From the NCBI GenBank assembly GCA_041583495.1, contig JBFHFS010000016.1, positions 33,558-97,557 of the forward strand: a stretch of DNA of 64,000 bases, given 5' to 3'. Made by a program: the position numbers and the translations under genes. Origin of the DNA: JBFHFS01 sp041583495 (GTDB lineage Bacteria > Bacteroidota > Bacteroidia > Bacteroidales > Marinilabiliaceae). How positions within the stretch are numbered: the stretch's first letter is position 1; every line of letters starts with the position of its first letter. Shown here piece after piece: positions 53,326 through 62,670 of the stretch. The notes beneath the pieces are model-generated. The model was not told the origin of the DNA and did no database searches. It was given only the letters and a program-made list of their open reading frames with translations.

Positions 53326-53898
53326 ATGGCGAGGATTCGATTATTTGTGGCCATTCGGGTTCCTGTGTTGCCTTTATTGGAGAGGTGGATAGAGGGCATG
53401 AAGAAGAAGCCTTATGGGGCGGGTGTTAAATGGACAAACCCGGAATACTGGCATGTTACGTTGCGTTTTATTGGAGGGGTGGAGACCTCCTTTTTACCAA
53501 CTCTGTCACAGGGATTGTCAGGGAATATCCAGGAACATCGGCCAGGATCTGTTTCCCTGTCGGGGGCTGGCTATTTTGGTCGTCAGAATCATCCCCGTGT
53601 ACTTTGGGCCGGCGTTAATGGCGGGGATTGGTTAACGGCTTTACAGGCATCGGTTGAAAACGGCATAAACCAGTCGGGGAGGGCACAACCACCGCAGGCG
53701 TTTACACCACACCTTACCATTGGTCGGAAAAAATATGCGCCTTTTTCTCCTGAGATGGTTGCTGAAATGGAAAGACAAGCCTCATTTGAGTGGGGGCAAT
53801 TACAGGTCAATGAGGTGGTGCTCTTTAGAAGTGATCTTACCACCCTTGGACCGGTCTACACGGTGCTGGAAACCTACCATCTGAGCGGCTTGTTTTAG
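53326..53898 (+). CDS. thpR: RNA 2',3'-cyclic phosphodiesterase
   Basis: A 2H phosphoesterase that opens 2',3'-cyclic phosphates to 2'-phosphates (formerly 2'-5' RNA ligase), 190 residues. Both HxTx motifs are present: HVTLRFIG (near residue 43) and HLTIGRKK (near residue 127). The N-terminal strand RIRLFVAIRVP is typical. Its 3' end is 10 bp from the convergent GH13-like gene. Short, full length and unremarkable. Confidence 0.95.
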   Translation: MARIRLFVAIRVPVLPLLERWIEGMKKKPYGAGVKWTNPEYWHVTLRFIGGVETSFLPTLSQGLSGNIQEHRPGSVSLSGAGYFGRQNHPRVLWAGVNGGDWLTALQASVENGINQSGRAQPPQAFTPHLTIGRKKYAPFSPEMVAEMERQASFEWGQLQVNEVVLFRSDLTTLGPVYTVLETYHLSGLF

Positions 53899-53908
53899 GT
53901 CTCCTTAA

Positions 53909-55780
53909 TTATTGCTGCAATTCCATCATAAGGATAGACTTGGGCCCTATTATAAGGCTTTCCAGATCGTTAGAGAGCGCGCCGGATAGGATGTCGTAGC
54001 CCTTGCGGTATTTTCCCTGCTCCGGGGCCAGGGCCTGAAAGGCCACACGTTTTTGGTCGGTTCGGTTGTTGTTAATGATTACCAGAAGGGCTTTTTCGGA
54101 GGTTTCTCTTAGGTATATGTAAAGGCCGTTTTGTGGTTCAAAATGTGTGAGTTTACCGGATATCAGGTCGGGATTATTTTTTCGCCAGTTCAATAATCGG
54201 GTCATGAATTTTAACGCAGATTGTTGCTCGGCCCATAGGGTAGTGGGCTGGAAAACCGAAGCTTTATCGTTAGGCCAACCCCCCGGAAGAGGGGCTCTTA
54301 CAAAACCGGAGCCTTCGCCAATCTGTCCGGATAACATGATTTCGGATCCATAAAGCAAGGAGGGGATACCTCTAAAGGTGAAGATATAGCCCATCATCAT
54401 GCGAAAGATGGCCGGGTCCTTTTCGGCAAGGGTAAAGGCGCGCGACAGTTGATACTGATCGGCATACACAATCAGTTGGTTTGTGGCATTGGGATATAGA
54501 AAATCAGCCGAGGGGGTGGTGTAAAGCGGATAAAGTGCTTTATCGAATTGTTGATAAGCTGTAAAGGCAGTCTCCAGAGCGAATTGTAAGGGGGCATCGG
54601 TAATGTGGGTGAAGGGTGTTTGGGGCGCAATGGTCTGCCAATAATGATTGTGGGAGGGACTGACGGTTGAGGCTGAGGCAATGATGATAAGCCCGGGGAA
54701 CTCCTTTTTTAAGGCAGATAAGGCTTCCTTCAGAAAGTCGGGCTGATTGAGGTGGGTTTTTTCGATGGAGATGCCATCTACCCCTGATTGTTTGACCCAC
54801 CAAATGAGATGTTGGATCAAGTGCTTGCGCATCAGCTCATTGGATTGATTGACCAAAGGGGCGTCCATGGTTTCGAATGAGTTCCGGTATTTTTGCCGGT
54901 CGGTTGACGCGGCATATGGGTCGGCAAAGAGATAAGGGTTTTGATCTACCGTGAATTCTTTTGCCAGAGGAATACTCCAAGTGTTATCGGGCGGGTCTTT
55001 AACCAGCGGGTGTTGCGATCCAATTTGGTTAAGAAGCAGCGTTTGGATTGTTTTAAGACCCTTTTTGTGTGCATTGCTGATGAGCGAGCGGTATTCCTCC
55101 ATGCTGCCCAGGCGGGGATCTATCCTAAAGAAATGAGAAGGAGCCAACCGTTCATACGAAAGGATGAACTGGTCGGAAAAATACAGGGGCGTCAGCTCGA
55201 TGGTTGTGATGCCCAGACCGGAGATGTAATCCAGATGATTACTTATTCCGGCCAGGTCCCCACCGTGAATGCCCGAAGGGTTGGTTAGATCGGCTCTCTC
55301 CAGCAGACCATCAGGGTTGTCGTTATTGGTGTTTCCATTGCTAAATCGGTCGGGAACGATCTGGTAAATGGCATCGGTGGCGTTCAGCGTTTTTTGATCG
55401 GTGGGGCCTTCCTGCGGCAGCAGTTCGAACAGAACCGATTCGTTGCCTTTTCCATATCCTGGAAGCCTTATCTGGAAACTCCCCGGAGCGGCTTGTTCAG
55501 AGATGGTGATGTCGAAGATGAGGTAATGGTTATTCGAGGAGGAATACACTCTATTGATGTTCACCCCCCGATAATTTACCATGGGGCGGATGGAGGCCAG
55601 GTTTTGGCCGTAAAGGATGATTAGAGGGGTGTTGTATGCCATGTTGCACCACCACGACGAAGGCCCCAGGTTACGAATTTCAGGAGCGTTCTTCGAAAAG
55701 AACGATTGTCCCGTTAGCGGGCGTGCAAATGCCATCAACAGGAATATGAAAATGAGGATATGTGGTTTGGTAGATGTCAT
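53909..55780 (-). CDS. GH13-like exported protein lacking catalytic residues (putative pseudoenzyme)
   Basis: A 623-residue paralogue of the neopullulanase-like protein encoded at 57830-59698: same length, signal peptide, N-terminal beta domain (about 30-120) and barrel. The four GH13 conserved regions are degraded. Region I has T247 and Q252 where the paralogue has D243 and H248. Region II has S338/E340 for R333/D335 (nucleophile position). Region III has S369 for the acid/base E364. Region IV has Y443/Q444 for H442/D443. The SYHGYAITDYY segment becomes SYERLAPSHFF. Non-catalytic parts remain conserved (DPRLG, GGDL, FRGIPSLLYGSE), and the frame is open throughout. It is probably a starch- or maltodextrin-binding or regulatory protein. 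Separated from the operon by a plus-strand gene. Confidence 0.88.
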   Translation of the reverse strand: MTSTKPHILIFIFLLMAFARPLTGQSFFSKNAPEIRNLGPSSWWCNMAYNTPLIILYGQNLASIRPMVNYRGVNINRVYSSSNNHYLIFDITISEQAAPGSFQIRLPGYGKGNESVLFELLPQEGPTDQKTLNATDAIYQIVPDRFSNGNTNNDNPDGLLERADLTNPSGIHGGDLAGISNHLDYISGLGITTIELTPLYFSDQFILSYERLAPSHFFRIDPRLGSMEEYRSLISNAHKKGLKTIQTLLLNQIGSQHPLVKDPPDNTWSIPLAKEFTVDQNPYLFADPYAASTDRQKYRNSFETMDAPLVNQSNELMRKHLIQHLIWWVKQSGVDGISIEKTHLNQPDFLKEALSALKKEFPGLIIIASASTVSPSHNHYWQTIAPQTPFTHITDAPLQFALETAFTAYQQFDKALYPLYTTPSADFLYPNATNQLIVYADQYQLSRAFTLAEKDPAIFRMMMGYIFTFRGIPSLLYGSEIMLSGQIGEGSGFVRAPLPGGWPNDKASVFQPTTLWAEQQSALKFMTRLLNWRKNNPDLISGKLTHFEPQNGLYIYLRETSEKALLVIINNNRTDQKRVAFQALAPEQGKYRKGYDILSGALSNDLESLIIGPKSILMMELQQ

Positions 55781-55984
55781 ATATAAAGGCCAGGAAAAAG
55801 GTTAAAAAAAACTGGGCCAGACCGCTAATCTGAACCTTAAAGATAGTAACTTTATAGAAAACAATGAGCTGAATGAACGGTTGACGCAGAAATTAAATTG
55901 GCCCTTTGCGACCCTTTCTTTTGATTTGTGAGAAAACAGTCTGGTGTTTCTATCCGGTGAAAAGACTTTTTAAATAGCGAAAAG

Positions 55985-56242
55985 ATGGATTCAAACGAAC
56001 AAATACGACCCGTGGAAGTCTTCTGCGGAACCCTTCTGGAAGCGGAAATGGTAAAGAATTTTCTGGCGCGTGCAGGAATTAAGGCCTATCTGAACGATGA
56101 ATTTATTGGTGTTTTGGCCCCCTGGTATACCGCCCCCGGTGGGGCAGGAGCAGTGAAGGTGGTGGTGTCGAGTGTGGATTATGAGGAAGGAAGATTACTT
56201 GTCAAAAAATATGAGGATAACAGAAAAAAGGATAAAATTTAA
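55985..56242 (+). CDS. DUF2007 family small protein
   Basis: An 85-residue cytoplasmic protein of the DUF2007 (putative signal-transducing) family. It starts RPVEVFCGTLLEAEMVKNFL, the typical helix that follows a first beta strand, then ARAGIKAYLNDEF, and ends with a strand VKVVVSSVDYEEGRLLVKKY. The fold is ferredoxin-like. Function unknown. It lies on the plus strand, dividing the malto-oligosaccharide locus, and may be unrelated to it. Confidence 0.87.
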   Translation: MDSNEQIRPVEVFCGTLLEAEMVKNFLARAGIKAYLNDEFIGVLAPWYTAPGGAGAVKVVVSSVDYEEGRLLVKKYEDNRKKDKI

Positions 56243-56349
56243 ACAGTTTCTTATTGTTTACCCGAATATTATTTGATCTTCAGTTGCCGCAGAAATTGAA
56301 CTTGTTCGATAAAAGAGACAAGAAATGATCCTTTCCGTTGGTTTCTCAG

Positions 56350-57729
56350 TTATTGATTTGTCAATATCTCAAAGCTCCAGGGCTGAATAAGCCGACCCTT
56401 AAAAGGCAAAGATTCCTTTTTACCGGTAAACAGGTTATTAAAAAGGCCTGCAGGTCCTGTTTCGGTACAAACGGTGGCCCATTTATCGGTGAGGTTAAAC
56501 AAAGCCACTACCGTATGGTTGTTCCTTGACCGCGAAAAGCAAAAAAGGTCCTTATTGGCGTCGGTTGGAATCATCTTCATCTTACCTCCGGCAACTCCAT
56601 TCCAAAGAGCCGGGTTTTCAACCTTGAGGGTGATGAGTTTTTTATAGAATTCACTCAGATCCTTATGCGCCCAGTCGATCTGGTCCTTTTCGAAAAACGA
56701 TAAGCTTTTATCTAAGCCGGCTTCCTGCCCCGAATAGATTAGGGGAAATCCTTCAACCGTAAAGGAGAGAGCGGTCATCGTCAGAAGGGCATCTCCCAAT
56801 CGCTCGGGAGCCGTTCCGTTCCAGCTGTTTTCATCGTGATTGGTGATAAACTGCATGGGATAGGTGCCTGTGGGATAAAGAGAGTCGATTTTTTGGAAAT
56901 AGGCAGCAAGGGCAGTGGCATCTTTCTCGCCTTTGGCAACATCGTTCATCAAATGGAAAAACGACCAGCCATAGTTCGCATTAAAGGCTCTTTTAAGCAA
57001 ATTGAGGTTCTCTTCATCCTCGGCCAGCATAAATAGGGGCTTTATAGAGTCGAGACGGGTGCGTGCCGACGCCCAGAAATCCACCGGAACCATTCCGGCT
57101 ACGTCACAACGAAACCCATCGATGTCGGTTTCAGAAACCCAAAAGGCCAGGGCATCGGTCATGGCCTCCCGAAGCAACGGGTTTTCGTAATTCAGTGCGG
57201 CCACATCGGTCCAGTCTTTCACCGGGGGGATGATCTCCCCGGCTTCATTTTTTTTGTACCAATCGGGGTGTTTGGTTATCCAGGGATGATCCCAGGCGGT
57301 GTGGTTGGCCACCCAATCCAGGAGCACCTTCATGCCCAGTTCATGGGCTTTACGAACCAGTGATTTTAAGTCTTCTATCGATCCAAATTCGGGGTTTACC
57401 TTTGTGTAGTCGTTTATGGCGTAATAGGATCCCAGGGTTCCTTTTCGGTTTTTGGTGCCTATGGGATAAATGGGCATCAGCCACAACGTGTTAATCCCAA
57501 GCTTCTTTAGACGAGGAAGGTGTTTTTCAAAGGCATTGAGGGTTCCTTCGGGAGTGTATTGACGGATGTTGACTTCGTAGAGAACCGCATTGTTGCTCCA
57601 TGGTGGAAAGGGGGTTTGGCTTTGAAAAGTTTCAGCAGTTGTCTGGGGCTTCTGTTTGGAGCTTGTTTGGCAACTACAGGTGAGTGCCAACAGAAAAAAA
57701 ATATAGTAGAAATGCTTTGTTAGAGGCAT
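56350..57729 (-). CDS. GH13 alpha-amylase family enzyme, exported
   Basis: A 459-residue retaining alpha-glucanase, likely a lipoprotein (signal ending near LTCSC). The catalytic set is intact: region I LLDWVANHT (D138), region II DGFRCDVAG (nucleophile D209), region III PLFMLAEDEE (acid/base about E237), region IV FITNHDENSW (D299). There is no separate N-terminal starch domain, unlike the neighbouring 620-residue GH13s. It would act on starch or malto-oligosaccharides outside the cytoplasm. It is part of the minus-strand operon, 100 bp after the GH13 encoded at 57830-59698. Confidence 0.94.
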   Translation of the reverse strand: MPLTKHFYYIFFLLALTCSCQTSSKQKPQTTAETFQSQTPFPPWSNNAVLYEVNIRQYTPEGTLNAFEKHLPRLKKLGINTLWLMPIYPIGTKNRKGTLGSYYAINDYTKVNPEFGSIEDLKSLVRKAHELGMKVLLDWVANHTAWDHPWITKHPDWYKKNEAGEIIPPVKDWTDVAALNYENPLLREAMTDALAFWVSETDIDGFRCDVAGMVPVDFWASARTRLDSIKPLFMLAEDEENLNLLKRAFNANYGWSFFHLMNDVAKGEKDATALAAYFQKIDSLYPTGTYPMQFITNHDENSWNGTAPERLGDALLTMTALSFTVEGFPLIYSGQEAGLDKSLSFFEKDQIDWAHKDLSEFYKKLITLKVENPALWNGVAGGKMKMIPTDANKDLFCFSRSRNNHTVVALFNLTDKWATVCTETGPAGLFNNLFTGKKESLPFKGRLIQPWSFEILTNQ

Positions 57730-57829
57730 CGTGAATAGGTTTGGGTTATCAATACTGTTTCTCTGAAAAATGCCTGGAAAATAGAGTTGCGGTCTAATCC
57801 TGATAATTAACCTGTGGATGGTGACCAGT

Positions 57830-59698
57830 CTATTTCATCAGTTCAATAACAAGGGCCGATTTGGCATTGATTGTGAACCGATTGAGGTTGTTGTATGTTT
57901 TTCCGGTTACCACCTCTCTCCCTTTGGAGTAGTTCTTCAATAACTCATTAAATCTCACCCCCTCAACTGTTTGGTTTTCTTCTTCGGCGTTGTTCAGGAT
58001 TACCATAACTGCCTTGTCGGGAGTATATCGAAAATAAACATAGAGATCATTTTCGGGAAGAAAATGAAGTGTTCGACCTTTTTGAAGGGGTTCACAGGAT
58101 TTTCGATAATTGAGCAGGGCGGTTAAATAGTCGAGGATCTCGTTTTGTTCGGCGGTTCGTCCTTTCGATATGAAGTTGTTTATGGAATCGTTGGTCCAGC
58201 CGCCTGGGAAATCTTTTCGGATATTGGCATGGCCATCAAAACCGTTGCCATCCATTAAAATTTCACTGCCGCTGTACCATTGCGGGATTCCTCTTATTGT
58301 CGCCAGGTAAGCTATCATCATTTTCATCTTTCGAATGTCTCGCTTCAGGAAAAGGAAGATGCGTCCTTCATCATGATTTTCAGGGAAAACGACCAGGTTC
58401 ATGGGGTTGGTATAGAGGTGGTCATTGGCCAGTGCTTCGTAAAGCCGGTTCATGCCGGAGTCCCAACCCTCTTGTTCGTTAAAGGCTTGCTTGATGGCCA
58501 CTTGCATTGGAAAGTCCATGAGGCTGGGCAGGTAAGAGTTATAGCCATCGTGGTTGGAAAAATTCTTTTGCCAGTAGCATAGTTTAGAAGGTTCAGACAC
58601 CCACACTTCCCCCACAATATTGAGGTTTGGGTATTCCCTGTAAATACGCTGCATCCACAGCGTCATGCCTTTTTGATTTGGATAGGGATAAGTGTCCATG
58701 CGAATGCCCCTGAGATTGGCGTATTCGATCCACCAGATACTGTTTTGAATAAGATAGTTCAGCAAAAAGCTATTCTCAAGATTCAGATCGGGCATGGAGG
58801 TATCGAACCATCCCCGGGTGGCCAGCTCTTTGTCAGTGTTCGATGCGTAAGGGTCAGATATTGTGGCAATGCGGTAATTGGAACGAACGAAGTGATCGTA
58901 GTTTATCCAGTCTGCAGAAGGAAGGTCGTTCATCCACCAGTGATTGCTGCCACAGTGATTAAAAACCATGTCCATGATAACCTTGATGTCTCTTTGGCCA
59001 CACTCGTTTACCAGATCCTGGTATTGTTCATTGGTTCCCAGCCGTGGATCCACGTTGTAATAATCGGTGATGGCATATCCGTGGTAGGACGATTCGGGCT
59101 GATTGTTTTCCAGGACCGGGTTGAGCCATAAGGCCGTGAATCCCATGGAGGCGATGTAATCGAGATGTTCTTGTATGCCTTTTAAATCGCCTCCGTGCCG
59201 ACCGTAAGGTGCTTTTCTGTTTGCTTTTTCAATCATCCCGGGCATGCTGTCATTCGTGGAATCGCTGTTGGCAAAGCGGTCCGGCATAAGAAGATAGATG
59301 GCATCATTACTGTTAAACCCTTCCCTTAGGGCCGACTTCTCCTGGCGCTGGAGAAGCGTGAACCGACGTGTTGTCTCCTTCTTTTTTTTATCATAGAATT
59401 GGATGTCGAAGCTACCCGGTTGCGCGGAGGGATCAATTCTTATATCAATGAAAAGGTAATTGGGGTTTGTAAGGGTGGTATACCGCTCGATGGATACCCC
59501 GGGCCATTCTATCACTGGTTTCAGAGCGGCAATATTTTTCCCATAGGCCAACAACTGAACTTCAGGATTTTCAAACCCTATCCACCAGGAAGCGGGTTCG
59601 AGTCGCGGTTGAATAGACAAATTTTGCCCGGCTGCCGCGAAGCTGAATATTTGAAAAGCCAGAGCCAGGAGGAAACTGATGATTGAACTATTCTTCAT
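57830..59698 (-). CDS. GH13 neopullulanase/cyclomaltodextrinase-like enzyme (SusA-type), exported
   Basis: A 622-residue enzyme with a signal peptide (about 1-24). An N-terminal beta domain (about 28-118) precedes the barrel, which starts NDAIYLLMPDRFANSD. Catalytic residues are all present: region I IMDMVFNHCG (D243, H248), region II GIRMDTYPY (R333, nucleophile D335), region III IVGEVW (acid/base E364), region IV FPENHDEGR (H442, D443). It would cleave alpha-1,4 and perhaps alpha-1,6 links in maltodextrins in the periplasm. Its start overlaps the end of the GH65 gene by 11 bases, implying coupled translation. Confidence 0.95.
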   Translation of the reverse strand: MKNSSIISFLLALAFQIFSFAAAGQNLSIQPRLEPASWWIGFENPEVQLLAYGKNIAALKPVIEWPGVSIERYTTLTNPNYLFIDIRIDPSAQPGSFDIQFYDKKKKETTRRFTLLQRQEKSALREGFNSNDAIYLLMPDRFANSDSTNDSMPGMIEKANRKAPYGRHGGDLKGIQEHLDYIASMGFTALWLNPVLENNQPESSYHGYAITDYYNVDPRLGTNEQYQDLVNECGQRDIKVIMDMVFNHCGSNHWWMNDLPSADWINYDHFVRSNYRIATISDPYASNTDKELATRGWFDTSMPDLNLENSFLLNYLIQNSIWWIEYANLRGIRMDTYPYPNQKGMTLWMQRIYREYPNLNIVGEVWVSEPSKLCYWQKNFSNHDGYNSYLPSLMDFPMQVAIKQAFNEQEGWDSGMNRLYEALANDHLYTNPMNLVVFPENHDEGRIFLFLKRDIRKMKMMIAYLATIRGIPQWYSGSEILMDGNGFDGHANIRKDFPGGWTNDSINNFISKGRTAEQNEILDYLTALLNYRKSCEPLQKGRTLHFLPENDLYVYFRYTPDKAVMVILNNAEEENQTVEGVRFNELLKNYSKGREVVTGKTYNNLNRFTINAKSALVIELMK

Positions 59699-62009
59699 GC
59701 TTGATGGTTTTTAACGACACTATTAGTGAACCACTGCCCTTTAGGGTATATTCTTTATCGTATACAATTATAGCTATTTCCTGATTGTTGTGGGGGGTGA
59801 TGGTTACCTCTTCTCTGGTGACATTTATTTTCAGGGAAACACCTTTATAGAGGATGCGAAAGGAGTAACTATCCCACTGATCAGGAATGATGGGTGCGAG
59901 CCTTAGTTGGCCGTCCCTGAAAACTCTTTTCCCCCCAAAGCCTTCTACAATTGACATCCAGGTGCCGGCCATGCTGGTAATATGAAGGCCTTCAGAGACT
60001 TCAAGGTTGTAGTCGTCAAGATCCAGTAGACTGGTTTGGAGATAGAGTTGGTAGGCTTTTTCGACCTCCCCGATGCGTGCAGCCAGAATGCTGTGTACGC
60101 AAGGGGAAAGGGAGGATTCGTGAACCGTGCGTGGTTCATAAAAGTTAAAATTATGGCGAATGGTTTCTGTGTCGAATTCCTCCTCAAAGAGGTAGATGCC
60201 TTGCAGTACGTCTGCTTGTTTGATAAAGCAGGAACGCAATATCCGGTCCCAGGACCAATGCTGGTTGATGGGCCGGGTGCCCCGGCCGAGTTCTCTGACC
60301 AGGATTTGTTCCTTATCCATATATTGATCCTGTTGAAGAAACACACCTTCATTATCGTCATAAGGAAGGCGCATGTTGTTGGCTATTGATTCCCACAGGG
60401 GGAGTTCAACCTTTGGCTGCAGCTTGCATTTCGCAATGAGGGGTTCAAGTTGATGGCTGTTTAATCGTTCGATCTTCTTATAGCATTCGATGGTGTATTT
60501 AAGGCACCAGACAGCTATTTTGTTGGTGTACCAGTTGTTGTTGACATTATTTTCGTACTCGTTGGGACCCGTTACCCCCAATATGACAAATTGCTTTGTT
60601 TTTTGGGAAAAAGTGGCGCGCTGGCTCCAAAAACGGGCGATGCCGATGAGCACCTCCAGCCCGTACCCGGCCAGGTATTCCAGATCCCCTGTGTGACGCA
60701 GATAGTTGTGGATGGCAAAGGCAATGGCTCCGTTTCGATGAATCTCCTCAAAGGTGATCTCCCATTCATTGTGGCACTCTTCCCCGTTCATGGTGACCAT
60801 GGGATAGAGTGCGGCCCCGTTGTTGAACCCTAATTTCCCGGCATTCTCGATGGCCCGGGGTAGATGTTTGTAGCGGTAAAGCAACAGGTTTCTGGTAACC
60901 TCCGGGGCAGCCGTGGAGAGGAAGAAGGGGATGCAAAAGGCTTCGGTGTCCCAGTAGGTGCTGCCGCCATATTTCTCGCCGGTAAAGCCTTTGGGCCCGA
61001 TGTTCAGGCGTTCATCATTTCCTGTATAGGTTTGGTTAAGCTGAAAGATGTTAAAGCGGATACCTTGTTGCGCAGCCGTGTCGCCCTTGATCTGGATGTC
61101 GCTTTGCTGCCAAATCTCAGCCCAGTGTTGTTTTTGTTCCAGCAGTAACTGTGTAAACCCGGCTTCAGCCGAGCGGGAGGCCTCGAGTTGCGCGTTTTTT
61201 AAGAGTTGATTAGGCGGATGGTTCATGGAACTGCATACCCCCACAAATTTGGTGACCGATAGGGGTTGGCCCTCGGTGGCCTTAAAAGAGAAGGTGTTGC
61301 TGCACGAGAGATCGGTATGATGGTGATTCGAGGCTGAAAAATCGCCCTCCACAGATACTTTCATGGCGAAGGCTACTTTGAAATCCAGCTTTTTGGTTTG
61401 GGCCAGTAAGGTTCCTTCGGTTTGGTCCGAACGGGTATCTAAAATATTCCAGAACTGTTCGTCGTAGTTGGCATCTTTGTTTCTAACATCCCCATCGAGA
61501 TAAGGCGTGATGGTTACCGGCCCGCTAAAATTGACGGGGGTAAGGGTGTATTCCATTACACCGGTTTCGGGACGGTGCATGCTCAAGAAACGCCTGGAGG
61601 TAACTTTAACGGTGCACCCGTTGGGTAAAGTGGCTGTGAAGGTGCGGCTAAGCAGTCCGGTTTTCATGTCCAACACACGCTCAAAGGATTCGGTGTGGGC
61701 GGTGAACAGATCAAGCCTTTCTCCTTTTATCAGTACCTCCAGTCCTATCCAATTGGGTGCGTTCAGCACTTTGGCAAAATACTCAGGGTATCCGTTTTTC
61801 CACCAACCCACACGGGTTTTGTCGGGATAATAGACTCCGGCGATGTAGCTGCCCTGAAGTGAAGGGCCGGAATAGTGTTCTTCGAAGTTGGCTCTTTGTC
61901 CCATGAGGCCGTTGCCAAGACTGAACAGGCTTTCTGAGGCTTCCTGTTTTTCGGGATCAAATCCTTTTTCTATGATTTGCCACTCGTCCTTCTCCAAATA
62001 TCTCATCAT
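59688..62009 (-). CDS. GH65 glycoside hydrolase, maltose/kojibiose phosphorylase type
   Basis: An inverting phosphorylase, 773 residues, cytoplasmic (no signal peptide). With phosphate it would turn maltose (or a related disaccharide) into glucose and beta-glucose-1-phosphate. The general acid Glu is in GVTGPNEYENNVNNNWYTN. The N-terminal beta-sandwich and the (alpha/alpha)6 barrel are complete (KYGGSTYWDTEAFCIPFFL and MVTMNGEECHNEWEITFEE are typical segments). The direct neighbours, pgmB and the MFS transporter, make maltose phosphorylase the most likely activity, but trehalose or kojibiose phosphorylase cannot be ruled out. Confidence 0.93.
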   Translation of the reverse strand: MMRYLEKDEWQIIEKGFDPEKQEASESLFSLGNGLMGQRANFEEHYSGPSLQGSYIAGVYYPDKTRVGWWKNGYPEYFAKVLNAPNWIGLEVLIKGERLDLFTAHTESFERVLDMKTGLLSRTFTATLPNGCTVKVTSRRFLSMHRPETGVMEYTLTPVNFSGPVTITPYLDGDVRNKDANYDEQFWNILDTRSDQTEGTLLAQTKKLDFKVAFAMKVSVEGDFSASNHHHTDLSCSNTFSFKATEGQPLSVTKFVGVCSSMNHPPNQLLKNAQLEASRSAEAGFTQLLLEQKQHWAEIWQQSDIQIKGDTAAQQGIRFNIFQLNQTYTGNDERLNIGPKGFTGEKYGGSTYWDTEAFCIPFFLSTAAPEVTRNLLLYRYKHLPRAIENAGKLGFNNGAALYPMVTMNGEECHNEWEITFEEIHRNGAIAFAIHNYLRHTGDLEYLAGYGLEVLIGIARFWSQRATFSQKTKQFVILGVTGPNEYENNVNNNWYTNKIAVWCLKYTIECYKKIERLNSHQLEPLIAKCKLQPKVELPLWESIANNMRLPYDDNEGVFLQQDQYMDKEQILVRELGRGTRPINQHWSWDRILRSCFIKQADVLQGIYLFEEEFDTETIRHNFNFYEPRTVHESSLSPCVHSILAARIGEVEKAYQLYLQTSLLDLDDYNLEVSEGLHITSMAGTWMSIVEGFGGKRVFRDGQLRLAPIIPDQWDSYSFRILYKGVSLKINVTREEVTITPHNNQEIAIIVYDKEYTLKGSGSLIVSLKTIKHEE

Positions 62010-62019
62010 ATAGGGGTTT

Positions 62020-62664
62020 TTATAGCTTCATTATTTTTTGATAACTCATCTCTCCAAGGTTGGGAACCACCCGATGAGCCTTTCTTAAAATCTCCGGGGA
62101 TCCGATTCCTACGCATCTCATGCCTCCGTTCAGAGCGGCTTGAACGCCTGCTTCTGCATCCTCAAAAACGATGCATTCCGATGGTTGAACCTTAAGGGCC
62201 ATGGCCCCTTTGGTGAACACTTCCGCATTGGGCTTGGCGTTGGTAATCTGTGTTCCGTCGATGATGACGTCGAAAAGGGATTTTATGTTGAGTTTCTGCA
62301 AAATGGTGTTGGCATTTTTGCTGGAGGAACCCAGTCCAATAAGGATTTGATGTGCCTTCAGGTCGTCCAGGAATTCCCGGGCTCCGGGCAGGATCATCTC
62401 TGGGGTCAGCTCTTCAATTAAAGCGAGATATTTTTCGTTTTTTCTGGCAGCCAGTGTTTCCCTTGTTCGGGTTGGTAAATCAATTCCTCCAATTTGCAAC
62501 AATATGTTCAGGGATTCCATGCGGCTGATTCCCTTGAGTCGTTCATTGTCCTTTTCGGTAAATTCAAATCCAAGTTCATCGGCCAGGGTTTTCCAGGCTA
62601 AAAAGTGGAAGCGCGCGGTATCTACCAATACTCCGTCGAGGTCGAATAAACAAGCCTTTATCAT
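62020..62664 (-). CDS. pgmB: Beta-phosphoglucomutase
   Basis: A HAD-superfamily mutase converting beta-glucose-1-phosphate to glucose-6-phosphate, 214 residues. The nucleophile and acid/base Asp pair are D8 and D10 (ACLFDLDGVLVDT). The cap domain lies between about 15 and 90. Motif II is LGSSSKN, and motif III/IV are KPNAEVF and VFEDAEAGVQAA. It lies 10 bp after the GH65 stop region on the same strand, directly upstream in transcription, so the phosphorylase product is used immediately. Confidence 0.96.
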   Translation of the reverse strand: MIKACLFDLDGVLVDTARFHFLAWKTLADELGFEFTEKDNERLKGISRMESLNILLQIGGIDLPTRTRETLAARKNEKYLALIEELTPEMILPGAREFLDDLKAHQILIGLGSSSKNANTILQKLNIKSLFDVIIDGTQITNAKPNAEVFTKGAMALKVQPSECIVFEDAEAGVQAALNGGMRCVGIGSPEILRKAHRVVPNLGEMSYQKIMKL

Positions 62665-62670
62665 GATTTT

